Numbered from the stretch's first letter, positions 1 to 7,952 are shown. The stretch is DNA of 64,000 nt from Spirochaetaceae bacterium (GCA_015493635.1 WGCU01000066.1:1-64000), one strand, 5' to 3'. Translations and numbers: made by a program. Notes: generated by a model from the sequence alone, not told the origin.

Positions 1-28
1 CCCGGGTGAATATCCCGGGCTTTTTTAT
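1..28 (+). terminator. Rho-independent terminator at window edge
   Basis: A 6-bp CCCGGG stem (1-6 with 14-19) closes a 7-nt loop and is followed by CTTTTTTATG. The 3' arm reads GCCCGGG-complementary outward, so the stem may extend left of the window. It would terminate a + strand gene that lies outside the window. Positions 29-118, between it and the end of the HTH gene, show nothing else I can name. Confidence 0.6.
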
Positions 29-118
29 GCATCAATTTTCCCGCTTTTTATCAGGCACAGAAATAGTGCGGGATTCTTTCCTGTTTTACTCTTTTTCCTA
101 ACAAAAACTCTCCGGGAA

Positions 119-658
119 TTACTCCAAAAATAATGCGGGAATCAACACCTTTAACCACTTATCAATTTCATCTTTATTAAATATCACACGATTTCCCAAT
201 TTGGTCCTGGGAATAGTACCTTTAGAACTCATAGAATAAATTGTACTTATGGCAATCCCTAGATATTCGCTTAACTGCTTAATATTCATATAATCACGGT
301 TTCTACCTTGATACTCTGGAACACTTTCAACTTCATTTTCGTTATTGGTATCTGAAACTATATCCAAATCAGAAGGGTCTGCTTTAACATCCTCAATACC
401 CGATTTAGCAATATCTAGCCATAGCTGAAGCCTTGAAATTGCTACTTCATCTTCTTCAAGACTATACTGTAGTTCTTCAGGATCAGCATTTAATTCACCT
501 TCTTTGAGTAAAATCTTAAACTTTATACGATCTTCCTCTAACTGTTGCTTCCATTCTTTAATAGTAATATCAAGAAAGGAAATACGTTTCTCAACAGATA
601 GTTGCTTAGAATCATTCCTTATTTTCTCAAGTTGAGATTCTAATTCTAGTCGGATAAT
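119..658 (-). CDS. Coiled-coil plus excisionase-like HTH protein, non-AUG start
   Basis: About 179 residues if started at ATT 658, or 178 from ATC 655. The first ~95 residues are charged and helix-prone (many E, K, L, Q), probably a coiled coil. The last ~60 residues form a helix-turn-helix of the MerR/excisionase type (HTH_17): MNIKQLSEYLGI, then ISTIYSMSSKG, then the wing TKLGNRVIFNKDEIDKWL. This family binds DNA and often directs phage or island excision. No ATG, GTG or TTG lies near the 5' end; an in-frame TAA sits at 668-670. A strong AAAGGAGG (661-668) precedes CAC-ATT-ATC, so initiation at ATT (3-nt spacing) or ATC (6-nt spacing) is implied. TTG 365-367 would give only the HTH half and has no SD. 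AT-rich composition and the nearby tRNA fragment suggest mobile origin. Target and role are unknown. Confidence 0.6.
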   Translation of the reverse strand: MIRLELESQLEKIRNDSKQLSVEKRISFLDITIKEWKQQLEEDRIKFKILLKEGELNADPEELQYSLEEDEVAISRLQLWLDIAKSGIEDVKADPSDLDIVSDTNNENEVESVPEYQGRNRDYMNIKQLSEYLGIAISTIYSMSSKGTIPRTKLGNRVIFNKDEIDKWLKVLIPALFLE

Positions 659-684
659 GTGCCTCCTTTATTTATTAACAACAC

Positions 685-714
685 AGTATTATAATACTCC
701 AGTGTAGTATCACT
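685..714. promoter_or_regulatory. Two adjacent palindromes upstream of the HTH gene
   Basis: AGTATTATAATACT (685-698) is a perfect 14-bp palindrome. AGTGTAGTATCACT (701-714) has AGTG/CACT ends and is a second, imperfect dyad 2 bp away. They lie 20-50 bp upstream of the HTH start in an AT-rich intergenic stretch (659-780) that must hold its promoter. Autoregulation by the HTH protein is a reasonable inference but untested. Confidence 0.4.
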
Positions 715-780
715 ATATCATATATAAATAATCTTCGATTAGAAGGAAAGCACAGTTATTTAATTATTTTTCAACAAAGG

Positions 781-1072
781 TCAGGATAATTTTAGCTGAA
801 TACGAATAATTTCTCTGATTTTCTTTGTCCAGGAAAGAACCAATGGTAAATGTTCAGGGCCTACTTTCATTGAACTTCCCGGATATCGGATAACAGTTCC
901 GAATGGTGTCAGGCTTTCACAGATGCCCTGAAGTACATCTAAATCAGTTTGTAATTTTCTACATTCATTATTTAACTTCCCCAGATCAAGGGTTATGAGA
1001 CTTAGACAGTAATATTGCAGCATCATAATCTCTTTCTGCAAATTCTACCCACTCCTTTGTGCCGCTATGCAT
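781..1072 (-). pseudogene. HEPN-domain gene with internal deletion and frame break
   Basis: From ATG 1072 the frame reads a typical HEPN N-terminus (KEWVEFAERDYDAAILL) but stops at TGA 986-988 after 28 residues. In another frame, sequence down to 781 encodes a typical HEPN C-terminal part (LDLGKLNNEC, then IRYPGSS, then a final helix). The central helix, usually containing the AQQAAEKALKALL-like segment and the residues before the HDL motif (roughly 35 residues), is absent. The ATG overlaps the stop of the nucleotidyltransferase gene as TAATG, so the pair was translationally coupled. MNT/HEPN pairs are known toxin-antitoxin modules in which MNT AMPylates the HEPN RNase. Here the HEPN partner appears inactivated. 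The family assignment comes from motif recognition only. Confidence 0.6.
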
Positions 1073-1377
1073 TAGACTGCAATTCCTTCAGATTTAATAG
1101 TATGTTCTAATGTCCAGGGTTCCATGCTTCTCTTTTCAAAATTTGATTCTTCAACAACTATCACATCAAGAGCTCTGTCCAGATATCTACGAATTTCTGT
1201 AGCTAACTCAGCAGCAAGTGCAAATGAATCCTTTTTAATTTCGGGGAAAACCACACAGATATCAATATCACTATCTTTTGCCGCAGAATCACTCGCCTCT
1301 GATCCAAAGATTATAAACTGTGCATCAGGATATATAAGTTTAACAGCATTTATTCCATCAATTATTTTTCGATCCAT
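1072..1377 (-). CDS. Minimal nucleotidyltransferase (MNT-type antitoxin)
   Basis: About 101 residues from ATG 1377; an in-frame TTG at 1404 is an alternative, and neither has a good SD. The protein shows the pol-beta-like nucleotidyltransferase signature GS-x10-D-x-D (FGSEAS followed by DSDIDICVV), so the catalytic Asp pair is intact. A later Asp on a strand (DVIVVEE) fits the third carboxylate. Proteins of this size normally pair with a HEPN protein and silence it by transferring AMP. Its partner follows directly with a TAATG overlap but is broken, leaving an orphan antitoxin. A TTGACA box at 1430-1435 could be its -35 element. It lies in the AT-rich presumed island. Confidence 0.75.
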   Translation of the reverse strand: MDRKIIDGINAVKLIYPDAQFIIFGSEASDSAAKDSDIDICVVFPEIKKDSFALAAELATEIRRYLDRALDVIVVEESNFEKRSMEPWTLEHTIKSEGIAV

Positions 1378-1466
1378 TACATTAAGATATATGAAAATGG
1401 CCAAGTATGCAATAAAAGAAAATGCTTCTTGTCAAACACCTCTCCGTGGATGATTCCCTTATGGTA

Positions 1467-1480
1467 AGTTACCGGTAACT
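1467..1480. promoter_or_regulatory. 14-bp perfect palindrome in the 1378-1739 gap
   Basis: AGTTACCGGTAACT is a perfect palindrome about 90 bp upstream of the nucleotidyltransferase gene and about 210 bp from the tRNA fragment. It could be an operator or a recombinase/excisionase site. The rest of the 1378-1687 gap is AT-rich with no convincing ORF. Confidence 0.3.
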
Positions 1481-1687
1481 ATGTAAATATAAAATATCAA
1501 CAAATCACTGCCAATCACTCATCAAAGTGTCAGAAAGAAAGTGCTAGTAAAAAAGCTAAAATTGTACTAAAATCCGGCAATTGTAGATAAATAGAAATAA
1601 AACAGATCTTTCTGAACCATTACTAACTTGTTGCTTTATAATAACTTATATCAACAGAGATAAAGAGGGATGAAATAAAAACCCATT

Positions 1688-1729
1688 CTCGTAAAGCGTA
1701 GGTCGTGGGTTCGACTCCCACCTCTGGCT
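1688..1729 (+). other. tRNA-Thr(CGT) 3' fragment, probable attachment site
   Basis: The sequence matches tRNA positions 32-73: anticodon loop CTCGTAA (anticodon CGT), 3' anticodon strand AGCGT, variable loop AGGTC, T-arm GTGGG-TTCGACT-CCCAC, acceptor strand CTCTGGC and discriminator T, with no encoded CCA. Upstream, the 5' anticodon strand (CCATT instead of ACGCT), D-arm and the GCCAGAG acceptor strand are all missing. Truncation exactly at the anticodon loop is the classic footprint of a tyrosine integrase that uses the loop-to-3'-end segment as its core. The intact tRNA copy would then be to the left, outside the window, making 1-1687 the right end of the element. An origin from tmRNA is less likely because of the acceptor sequence. 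Confidence 0.7.
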
Positions 1730-1739
1730 CTTGTACCTT

Positions 1740-4700
1740 TCATTCCTTTCCAGGCAGATCCCTGTAAACTACTTTGTTCCGGCCGCCGGCCTTTGCCTTA
1801 TAGAGTGCTTTATCTGCCGTTTTTATAAATAATTCCGCATCTTCTTTTTTACCAGGGATACCTGAGGTTATTCCTATACTGAGGGTAACGATACCTCCAA
1901 GACCTGTTTCCTTGTGCTCTATTCTTTTTTTCTGTACAGCACGCTTTATTTTTTCTCCTATGTCCAGGGCTGTTTCAGATGCACAATCCGGTATAATGAT
2001 ACAAAACTCTTCTCCTCCGTACCGTGCAATAAAATCTGAGTCCCTGACCAGACATTTTCTGAATATGTTAGCAATGGCAACAAGGCATACATCCCCTTCC
2101 ACATGGCCATACCGGTCATTGAAGTCTTTAAAAAAATCTATGTCTGCCATAAATACAGAAAGCGGTTCTTTAAAACGCCGTGCCCTGTTTACCTCTATTT
2201 CTATTCTCTCATTCAACTCTCTGCGGTTATAGAGCCCGGTAAGAGCATCTTTTACTGACATTTTTTTTAACATTCTGTTTGATTCAAGGAGCTCGTTCCG
2301 TAAGGACTCAAGTTCAGCAACCTTTTTCTTCAGCTTGTAATGATGTCGTATCTTTATAAGTGCATAGAAGAGCATAACCAGAAGCAGATCATATATAATC
2401 TGTGCCCACCAGGAACGCCAAAAAGGAGGCTCAATGTGTATTTTAACAGAAGCAGTCTTATGTAACCAGGTTTCATTATTCACCGAAGCCTTTACGTAAA
2501 AGGTATATGTCCCTGCAGGAAGGCCGGCATACAATGCTGAAGTACGGCCTCCCGCATCTCTCCAGGAATCGTCAAATCCTTCAAGAAAGTACTTGTACCT
2601 GTTCCTTGAAGGATCAGAATAATCTAGACAGATATAGTGGAACGTTACTGAGTTCTGCTTGTATGATAAGGTACGTATCTTTGAATCCGCTTTAATAGGA
2701 ATTGTATTGAGTATTTCCCCCATGGTTTCAATATCTGTTACATAAAGGGGAGGATCGTACATGCGGGGAATATAGGTATCTGCCTGAAACCTCGCTATAC
2801 CTTTTCTGCTGCTGAAATACAGATATCCATCTCTCCCTTTTAATACACCGTAGTTAAGACTGCTGTCAGGAAGGCCATCACTCTCATCAAGAATAACTAT
2901 TTTTCCGGAGTCAGGAGAGAGAATACTGATTCCTTCGTTTGTAGCACACCAGATGTTTCCTGAATTATCTTCAAGGATTCCCTGAACCCTGTTCCCAGAT
3001 AAACCGTTTTGCTTAAGATAATGGGAAAAACCATTGGTTCGTTTATTATAGAGATCCAGACCTCCCCCCTCAGTTGCTATCCACATTCTCTCTTTAGAAT
3101 CGAGGAACAACATCCTGATAGAATTACCGCTGATGGATTTCACATTATCAGGATCAAGATAGTAATGAATAAATACTTTTTTGTCTGGAATGAAATTATT
3201 CAGTCCATTGTTTGTTCCAATCCATATTCCCTGATCTGTTTCAATAAAAGAGGTTACAAGATTATCACTGAGAGATCCTTCATCATGTATACTGTGGAGA
3301 TAATGATTTATTTCTCCTGTTTTTCTGTTAATCCGGTAACATCCATTATCGTACGTTCCTACCCAGAGATTCTGAAAAGAATCTTCAAAAAGTGCATAAA
3401 CTCTTTCTTTTGCAAAAGATATATCAGTACCGGAAGAAGATGTAAGGGGAGTAAAGGTCCGGGAAGTATTATTAAAAACAAAAATTCCCTTTAATGTTCC
3501 CGCTATAAGCTCCCCTGCAGAATCCTGAATAATATCTGTTACGGTATTTTCCGTAAGACCGCTTCCATTTTCTTTCTTAAAATGTTCAATTGTTCCGGTT
3601 TTTTTGTTCCATCTATCAAGTCCATGATCAGTTCCGATCCAGATGAATCCCTTTGTATCTTCATATAACGAATAAACGTTCCCATCCGTCAGGGAAGAAG
3701 GATCCTTCTTGTCATGGTACAGAACGATAGGGTTTCGTTTATGCAGATTAATTTTATTGATTCCTCCTCCCTTTGTACCAATCCAGAAAAGATCCTGTGA
3801 ATCTCTCATTATTGAATACACTATATTGTTGCTTAAACTCTGGGCATTTCCCGGTTCATAAATGTATTTTGCCACCTTTTTGGAGGGAATGTTCAAAATA
3901 AATAATCCCCCGCCCCAGGTTCCGGCCCATACAGTGTCTTTTTCATCAGTATTAACGGTGTATACCCTGTTATCAGCCAGTGAATAGGAGATGACTGCAC
4001 GGGTAACAGTATTAAAGGAGGATATTCCTCCACCCCAGGTTCCAAGCCATAAAAGATTTCCTTCTCCGCCACTGATGGACATGACATACTTACTGGGAAG
4101 ACGGAATCCTTTCTCTCCGGTAAGGCCGAAATGAAGGAAATGCCCCGTCTTCCGGTTATAGCAGTCGAGGCCGTTGTATGTACCGATCCATATTTTCCCC
4201 CGTTTATCTCTGTAGAGAGACCGGATTACATCGTTGCCTATACTTGAAGAGTCCTGTTCATCGTGAAAAAATACTTCACATTTCCCCGTCGAAGGGTCAA
4301 GGAGGTTAAGTCCTTGCAGGGTTCCTATCCAGATTTTCCCGTTATTGTCAGGAAGAATGGAAACAACGACACTGTTCGATAAACTACTGCTGTCTCCGGG
4401 AATCTTACTGAAATTTTTGAACGTTCCCGTATCAATATCAAAAATGCTTAATCCATTGTATGTCCCGATAAGAATGGAATGCTTATAAGCCACCATGGTC
4501 TGTATTTTATTGTGGGGAAGAGACGCTCTGTTGTACGGATCATATTCAAAAAGGATAATTTTTACACCATCGTAGCGTACAAGCCCGTTCAACGTTCCAA
4601 ACCAGATATAACCGCGGTAATCCTGCACAATGGAAGAGATAGATGAATCGGACAGAGCACCTGCCACCGCAGGATGCTGAAAGAAGAAACGGTTTCCTGA

Positions 4701-4766
4701 CTCTGACGCCGAAAGAAGAGAGCCCATAAAAATAACAAAGCATATAATAAAAGTACCTATTTTCAC
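1740..4766 (-). CDS. Periplasmic propeller-sensor diguanylate cyclase (GGEEF)
   Basis: 1008 residues. An N-terminal signal/anchor (residues 1-20) is followed by many two-component-regulator propeller repeats (recurring IWIGT..GLN..D units, to about residue 690). Next come a Y_Y_Y-type Ig-like domain, one membrane helix (about 788-806), a short coiled coil and a GGDEF domain (about 838-1003). The active motif is GGEEF (917-921), and RDSD five residues before it is an intact inhibitory I-site, so it should make c-di-GMP with product inhibition. The layout resembles Bacteroidetes hybrid two-component sensors with the kinase replaced by a cyclase, so it is probably a one-protein receptor for an extracellular ligand, perhaps a saccharide. 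The start is GTG with no SD; a near-consensus promoter ends 8 nt upstream. It stands alone between the tRNA fragment and topB. Confidence 0.85.
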   Translation of the reverse strand: MKIGTFIICFVIFMGSLLSASESGNRFFFQHPAVAGALSDSSISSIVQDYRGYIWFGTLNGLVRYDGVKIILFEYDPYNRASLPHNKIQTMVAYKHSILIGTYNGLSIFDIDTGTFKNFSKIPGDSSSLSNSVVVSILPDNNGKIWIGTLQGLNLLDPSTGKCEVFFHDEQDSSSIGNDVIRSLYRDKRGKIWIGTYNGLDCYNRKTGHFLHFGLTGEKGFRLPSKYVMSISGGEGNLLWLGTWGGGISSFNTVTRAVISYSLADNRVYTVNTDEKDTVWAGTWGGGLFILNIPSKKVAKYIYEPGNAQSLSNNIVYSIMRDSQDLFWIGTKGGGINKINLHKRNPIVLYHDKKDPSSLTDGNVYSLYEDTKGFIWIGTDHGLDRWNKKTGTIEHFKKENGSGLTENTVTDIIQDSAGELIAGTLKGIFVFNNTSRTFTPLTSSSGTDISFAKERVYALFEDSFQNLWVGTYDNGCYRINRKTGEINHYLHSIHDEGSLSDNLVTSFIETDQGIWIGTNNGLNNFIPDKKVFIHYYLDPDNVKSISGNSIRMLFLDSKERMWIATEGGGLDLYNKRTNGFSHYLKQNGLSGNRVQGILEDNSGNIWCATNEGISILSPDSGKIVILDESDGLPDSSLNYGVLKGRDGYLYFSSRKGIARFQADTYIPRMYDPPLYVTDIETMGEILNTIPIKADSKIRTLSYKQNSVTFHYICLDYSDPSRNRYKYFLEGFDDSWRDAGGRTSALYAGLPAGTYTFYVKASVNNETWLHKTASVKIHIEPPFWRSWWAQIIYDLLLVMLFYALIKIRHHYKLKKKVAELESLRNELLESNRMLKKMSVKDALTGLYNRRELNERIEIEVNRARRFKEPLSVFMADIDFFKDFNDRYGHVEGDVCLVAIANIFRKCLVRDSDFIARYGGEEFCIIIPDCASETALDIGEKIKRAVQKKRIEHKETGLGGIVTLSIGITSGIPGKKEDAELFIKTADKALYKAKAGGRNKVVYRDLPGKE

Positions 4767-4774
4767 GAGTTTTC

Positions 4775-4803
4775 ATTATATTGATAATAGGTATTATATG
4801 CAA
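4775..4803 (-). promoter_or_regulatory. Promoter of the GGEEF gene, leaderless spacing
   Basis: On the minus strand: TTGCAT (4798-4803), 17-bp spacer, TATAAT (4775-4780), then 8 nt to GTG 4766. The expected transcription start falls at the start codon, and no SD is present. Seen directly; the leaderless reading is inference. Confidence 0.6.
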
Positions 4804-4883
4804 TAAGGTTCTTCTCAAACGAGTGAGTGGAGAGGGACAACTTGCTGGTTCCTGCCCTAAGCGAGTGCAGAGAACGAAAGATA

Positions 4884-4957
4884 TCAATACCCCGCGGCTT
4901 GCCGCGGAATAAGCCGCGATAGCGGCTTAAGGGGAAGGTTTTACCCTGGGGTATTGA
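4884..4957. repeat. 74-nt nested palindrome with cloverleaf layout
   Basis: An outer 10-bp inverted repeat, TCAATACCCC (4884-4893) and GGGGTATTGA (4948-4957), encloses three consecutive hairpins: GCGGC-tt-GCCGC (4894-4905), TAAGCCGC-gata-GCGGCTTA (4910-4929) and AGGG-n10-CCCT (4930-4947). Together they can fold as a four-way cloverleaf on either strand. It lies just downstream of the topB stop, in an otherwise non-coding 197-bp gap. Open frames through it look spurious. A REP- or MITE-like dispersed element is the likeliest explanation, and it could also act as a processing or termination signal. Confidence 0.6.
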
Positions 4958-4963
4958 CACCTT

Positions 4964-7039
4964 TCATTTCTTTTTCCGCTTTTCTGCAGCTTTAACAAGA
5001 TCACCGAAAGAAGAAGTACTTTCTGAATGATCACTGTACCGGGATATGAGCTTTCGATTCAGTGCCTTTTCCTTTCTTCCGGGAGGCCGTGAGAAACCGC
5101 TGCCAGTATCAACAGGTTCCTCATAACCGCAGGAAAGCGCGAAACATGCAAAAACTGCCCGGCCGTGTTTATCTTTTCTCTCCAGCATAGGCTGTCCGCA
5201 GAGAGGACACTTTTTCCCTCTGGATAGAACAGGGGTATATTTTTTTGTACTTTCCCTTATCTCCCGAACGAGGTGTACCGTCTTATCCCGTATTTCACTT
5301 AAAAAAAGGGAAGATTTTTCTGAACCTTCAGCAATACGGGCAAGCCTCTGCTCCCACCTGGCAGTAAGAACAGGTAAAGTTAGTTCTTCAGGGACAAGGG
5401 CCAAGAGCTCCATTCCCCGGGAAGTGGGACGGAGTGTTTTACCTTCCCGCTCAATATAGTTATTGGAAAGGATTTTTTCAATAATATCAGCCCTCGTAGC
5501 CGGAGTACCAAGACCTCCCGAAGCTATTGACGCACGTAAGGCGGTGTTGGAAATAAACCTAGCAGGATTCTCCATAACGCCGAGCAGTGTTCCTTCCGTA
5601 TAACGTGAAGGAGGTTTGGTTATTTCCTCATGGACTTTTATCTCAATCACTTTCACATGGCTGCCCTCAGGAGGAAACGTTGTCATCTGATACGGAATAT
5701 CTTCGATATCTTCCCCATCTGAATCCTGTTCCCCTTCTCCCGAAATACTACTCCATCCTCTCTTGATAACCCGTTCTCCTCTGGCAGTAAAGGTTTCATT
5801 CCTTACTTTTATCCGGATAACGGACTGCTCTTTTACAAGGGGTGAAGAAAGAACCTCCAAAAAACGCTGTATAACAAGATTCATCAGCTTTCTCTCATCG
5901 CTGTCCAGATTTTCCGGCAGAACAGGATCTCCCGTTGGAATAACCGCATGGTGCTCCGTTACTTTAGCATCATTTACAAAACGTTTTCCGGGGACAAGGG
6001 GCTGAGTGAGCAGTTTCTGAGCAGCCGGCCAAAAAGAGGTATGTTTCAAAGACGTAAGCCGTCCGGGAAGCGTCGGAACCATATCCGCCGTTATATACCG
6101 GGAATCGGTGCGGGGATACGTTGCGATTTTGTGCCGTTCATAAAGACTCTGAAGGGTAGAGAGTGTTTTTTTCGCTGAGAATCCCAGTCGGATGTTTGCT
6201 TCCCGCTGTAAGGCAGTAAGATCATAAGCAAGCGGGGGCGGGATATTCTTTACCGTTTTTTTAAGCCCTGTTACAAATCCTTCACCGTTGGAAGCAGCTT
6301 CTGCAACCTTGACTGCTTCTTCCCTGCTGAATAAGCGCGCTGCACCTTCCGGACTCCGCCACACTCCGTAAAACTTACCGAAAAGACCTTTCACCGTCCA
6401 GTATTTTTTCCCGGTAAAATTTTCTCTCTCTTTTTCCCTCTGCGCTATCATAGCCAGCGTAGGTGTCTGAACCCTGCCAGCGGACAGCCGTACATCGTAT
6501 TTACAGCTGAGAGCCCTCGTCACATTAAGACCGACAATCCAGTCAGCTGCTCCCCGGCACAGGGCAGCTTCGTAGAGCCCATCGTAGGCATGCCCATCCT
6601 TGAGACTGCCGAATCCCTCTTTGATGGCTTTACTTGTCTGCGAGCTTATCCACAACCGTTTAAAGGGACCTTTCCATGATGCAAGCTTCATGATAAGACG
6701 CGCAACCAGTTCACCCTCCCTGCCGGCATCCGTTGCAATAATGAGCAGACCAATATCAGAACGTTTCATAAGGGACTTTATCAGGTAAAACTGCCTTGAA
6801 GTCCGTTTTATGACTTTAAATTTCATCTTTTTCGGCAGTATAGGGAGGTCTTCAAGTTTCCAGGTTTTATACCGGGAATCATAGGTTCCGGGATCTGCCA
6901 ATTCAACGAGGTGTCCCATAGCCCAGGTTACAACATACTCCGGACCCTCAAGATACCCTCGCCCGCCTCTCCGGCAGCCGAGAACCCGGGCAAGATCTTT
7001 TCCTACAGAAGGCTTTTCAGCAAGTACCAAAGATTTCAT
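4964..7039 (-). CDS. topB: DNA topoisomerase III (type IA)
   Basis: 691 residues. The TOPRIM domain at the N-terminus starts with LVLAEKPSVGK and has TDAGREGE (103-110) for metal binding. The catalytic tyrosine is Y308 in ATYPRTDSRY. RVQTPTLAMI (about 189-198) is the conserved active-site arginine region. A single four-cysteine zinc ribbon (CPLC, then CFALSC) lies near residue 630, followed by a basic tail. It relaxes and decatenates DNA with negative supercoils, and TopB-type enzymes resolve recombination or replication intermediates. It follows tauE by 16 nt. The SD AAGGAG is about 12 nt from the ATG, which is long but usable. Length fits the family. The tail with zinc ribbon makes it closer to bacterial TopB variants outside enterics. 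Whether it serves the chromosome or was acquired with a plasmid is not visible. Confidence 0.93.
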   Translation of the reverse strand: MKSLVLAEKPSVGKDLARVLGCRRGGRGYLEGPEYVVTWAMGHLVELADPGTYDSRYKTWKLEDLPILPKKMKFKVIKRTSRQFYLIKSLMKRSDIGLLIIATDAGREGELVARLIMKLASWKGPFKRLWISSQTSKAIKEGFGSLKDGHAYDGLYEAALCRGAADWIVGLNVTRALSCKYDVRLSAGRVQTPTLAMIAQREKERENFTGKKYWTVKGLFGKFYGVWRSPEGAARLFSREEAVKVAEAASNGEGFVTGLKKTVKNIPPPLAYDLTALQREANIRLGFSAKKTLSTLQSLYERHKIATYPRTDSRYITADMVPTLPGRLTSLKHTSFWPAAQKLLTQPLVPGKRFVNDAKVTEHHAVIPTGDPVLPENLDSDERKLMNLVIQRFLEVLSSPLVKEQSVIRIKVRNETFTARGERVIKRGWSSISGEGEQDSDGEDIEDIPYQMTTFPPEGSHVKVIEIKVHEEITKPPSRYTEGTLLGVMENPARFISNTALRASIASGGLGTPATRADIIEKILSNNYIEREGKTLRPTSRGMELLALVPEELTLPVLTARWEQRLARIAEGSEKSSLFLSEIRDKTVHLVREIRESTKKYTPVLSRGKKCPLCGQPMLERKDKHGRAVFACFALSCGYEEPVDTGSGFSRPPGRKEKALNRKLISRYSDHSESTSSFGDLVKAAEKRKKK

Positions 7040-7055
7040 CTCGGATGGGCGCTCC

Positions 7056-7952
7056 TTAAAAAAGTACTTTTATGAAAACCATTACTGCTGCTGCAAAAGC
7101 AATCAGTGAAAAATAACGTTTTAACTTGTCACCATGGACTTTTCTGGCTAAAGCCATCCCCACCTTTACTCCCAGAGTACCTGCAACAAGAAGCGAAACA
7201 GCTACAGGAAGGCTCACTTTACCTGATCCGGAAAGCCCCTTCTTAATAACTGCGGTAGTAGAGGCAATAAACACAATCGTAAGACTTGTTCCCACTGCAA
7301 GATGAGGAAGAAGACCAATTCCGACAACAAGGATGGGAAGATAGAGAACTCCACCACTCACTCCCATGAGACCGGGAAGGAGCCCCCCTCCAAGACCTAT
7401 GAGGAAAAGGCCCGCTATACTTATTCCTTCGATACCAGATTGGCTGAGAGTAGTAACAGGCCCGAAATGTATTTTCAGAAGAAAGGGAATTCCGCTCCCG
7501 GCAGTTTCCGTCTTCCGGTACATACTCCACCCCACAACCAAAAGCAGTAATACAAAAATACTCTGCATGATTTTGTTGAACAGAATATCATTCCCTCCGG
7601 CTATAAAATATTTAAGGAAATCCTGCAGATAATCACCACTAACCGCCCCGAATATTGAACCGAAAGCTATGTAGAAAGCGGCTTTCATTTCTATATTGTT
7701 GTTTTTCCAATGCTTAAGGACACCGCTTGAACTGGTACCAATAATATAGCAGGTGGTACTTCCCGCTGCTACATCAACAGGAATTCCAATAAGCACGTTC
7801 ATAAGGGGAACAAGAAGAAATCCGCCCCCAACCCCAAAAAGGCCCGTGATAATTCCTACAAAAAAGCCCATTCCCGAGAGAATGAGGAATAAAAGGTATC
7901 CTGAATAATACGCATTGATAGGTGGTGCAACCATAGCCAGTAGTTCTTTCAT
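7056..7952 (-). CDS. Sulfite exporter TauE/SafE family membrane protein
   Basis: 298 residues with about eight membrane helices in two repeated halves. Each half carries the family motif: GLFGVGGGFLLVPLM near residue 40 and GLMGVSGGVLYLPIL near residue 195. TauE/SafE proteins are thought to export sulfite, sulfoacetate or related anions. The start codon overlaps the stop of the tiny upstream gene by one base, so translation is coupled, and topB follows 16 nt later. An extra loop between helices 3 and 4 (around FIAGGNDILFNKIMQSIF) is longer than in short homologues. Substrate cannot be read from the sequence; no sulfonate or cysteate genes lie nearby. Confidence 0.85.
   Translation of the reverse strand: MKELLAMVAPPINAYYSGYLLFLILSGMGFFVGIITGLFGVGGGFLLVPLMNVLIGIPVDVAAGSTTCYIIGTSSSGVLKHWKNNNIEMKAAFYIAFGSIFGAVSGDYLQDFLKYFIAGGNDILFNKIMQSIFVLLLLVVGWSMYRKTETAGSGIPFLLKIHFGPVTTLSQSGIEGISIAGLFLIGLGGGLLPGLMGVSGGVLYLPILVVGIGLLPHLAVGTSLTIVFIASTTAVIKKGLSGSGKVSLPVAVSLLVAGTLGVKVGMALARKVHGDKLKRYFSLIAFAAAVMVFIKVLF

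Noticed and set aside
1124-1453. A + strand ORF opposite the nucleotidyltransferase
   Set aside because: It is the reverse shadow of a gene with intact catalytic motifs.
1640-1729. A complete tRNA gene
   Set aside because: Only the 3' 42 nt match; the D-arm, 5' anticodon strand and GCCAGAG acceptor strand are absent upstream.
4763-4960. Small proteins read across the cloverleaf repeat
   Set aside because: They run through nested palindromes, have no SD and share no recognisable domain; non-coding repeat is the simpler reading.
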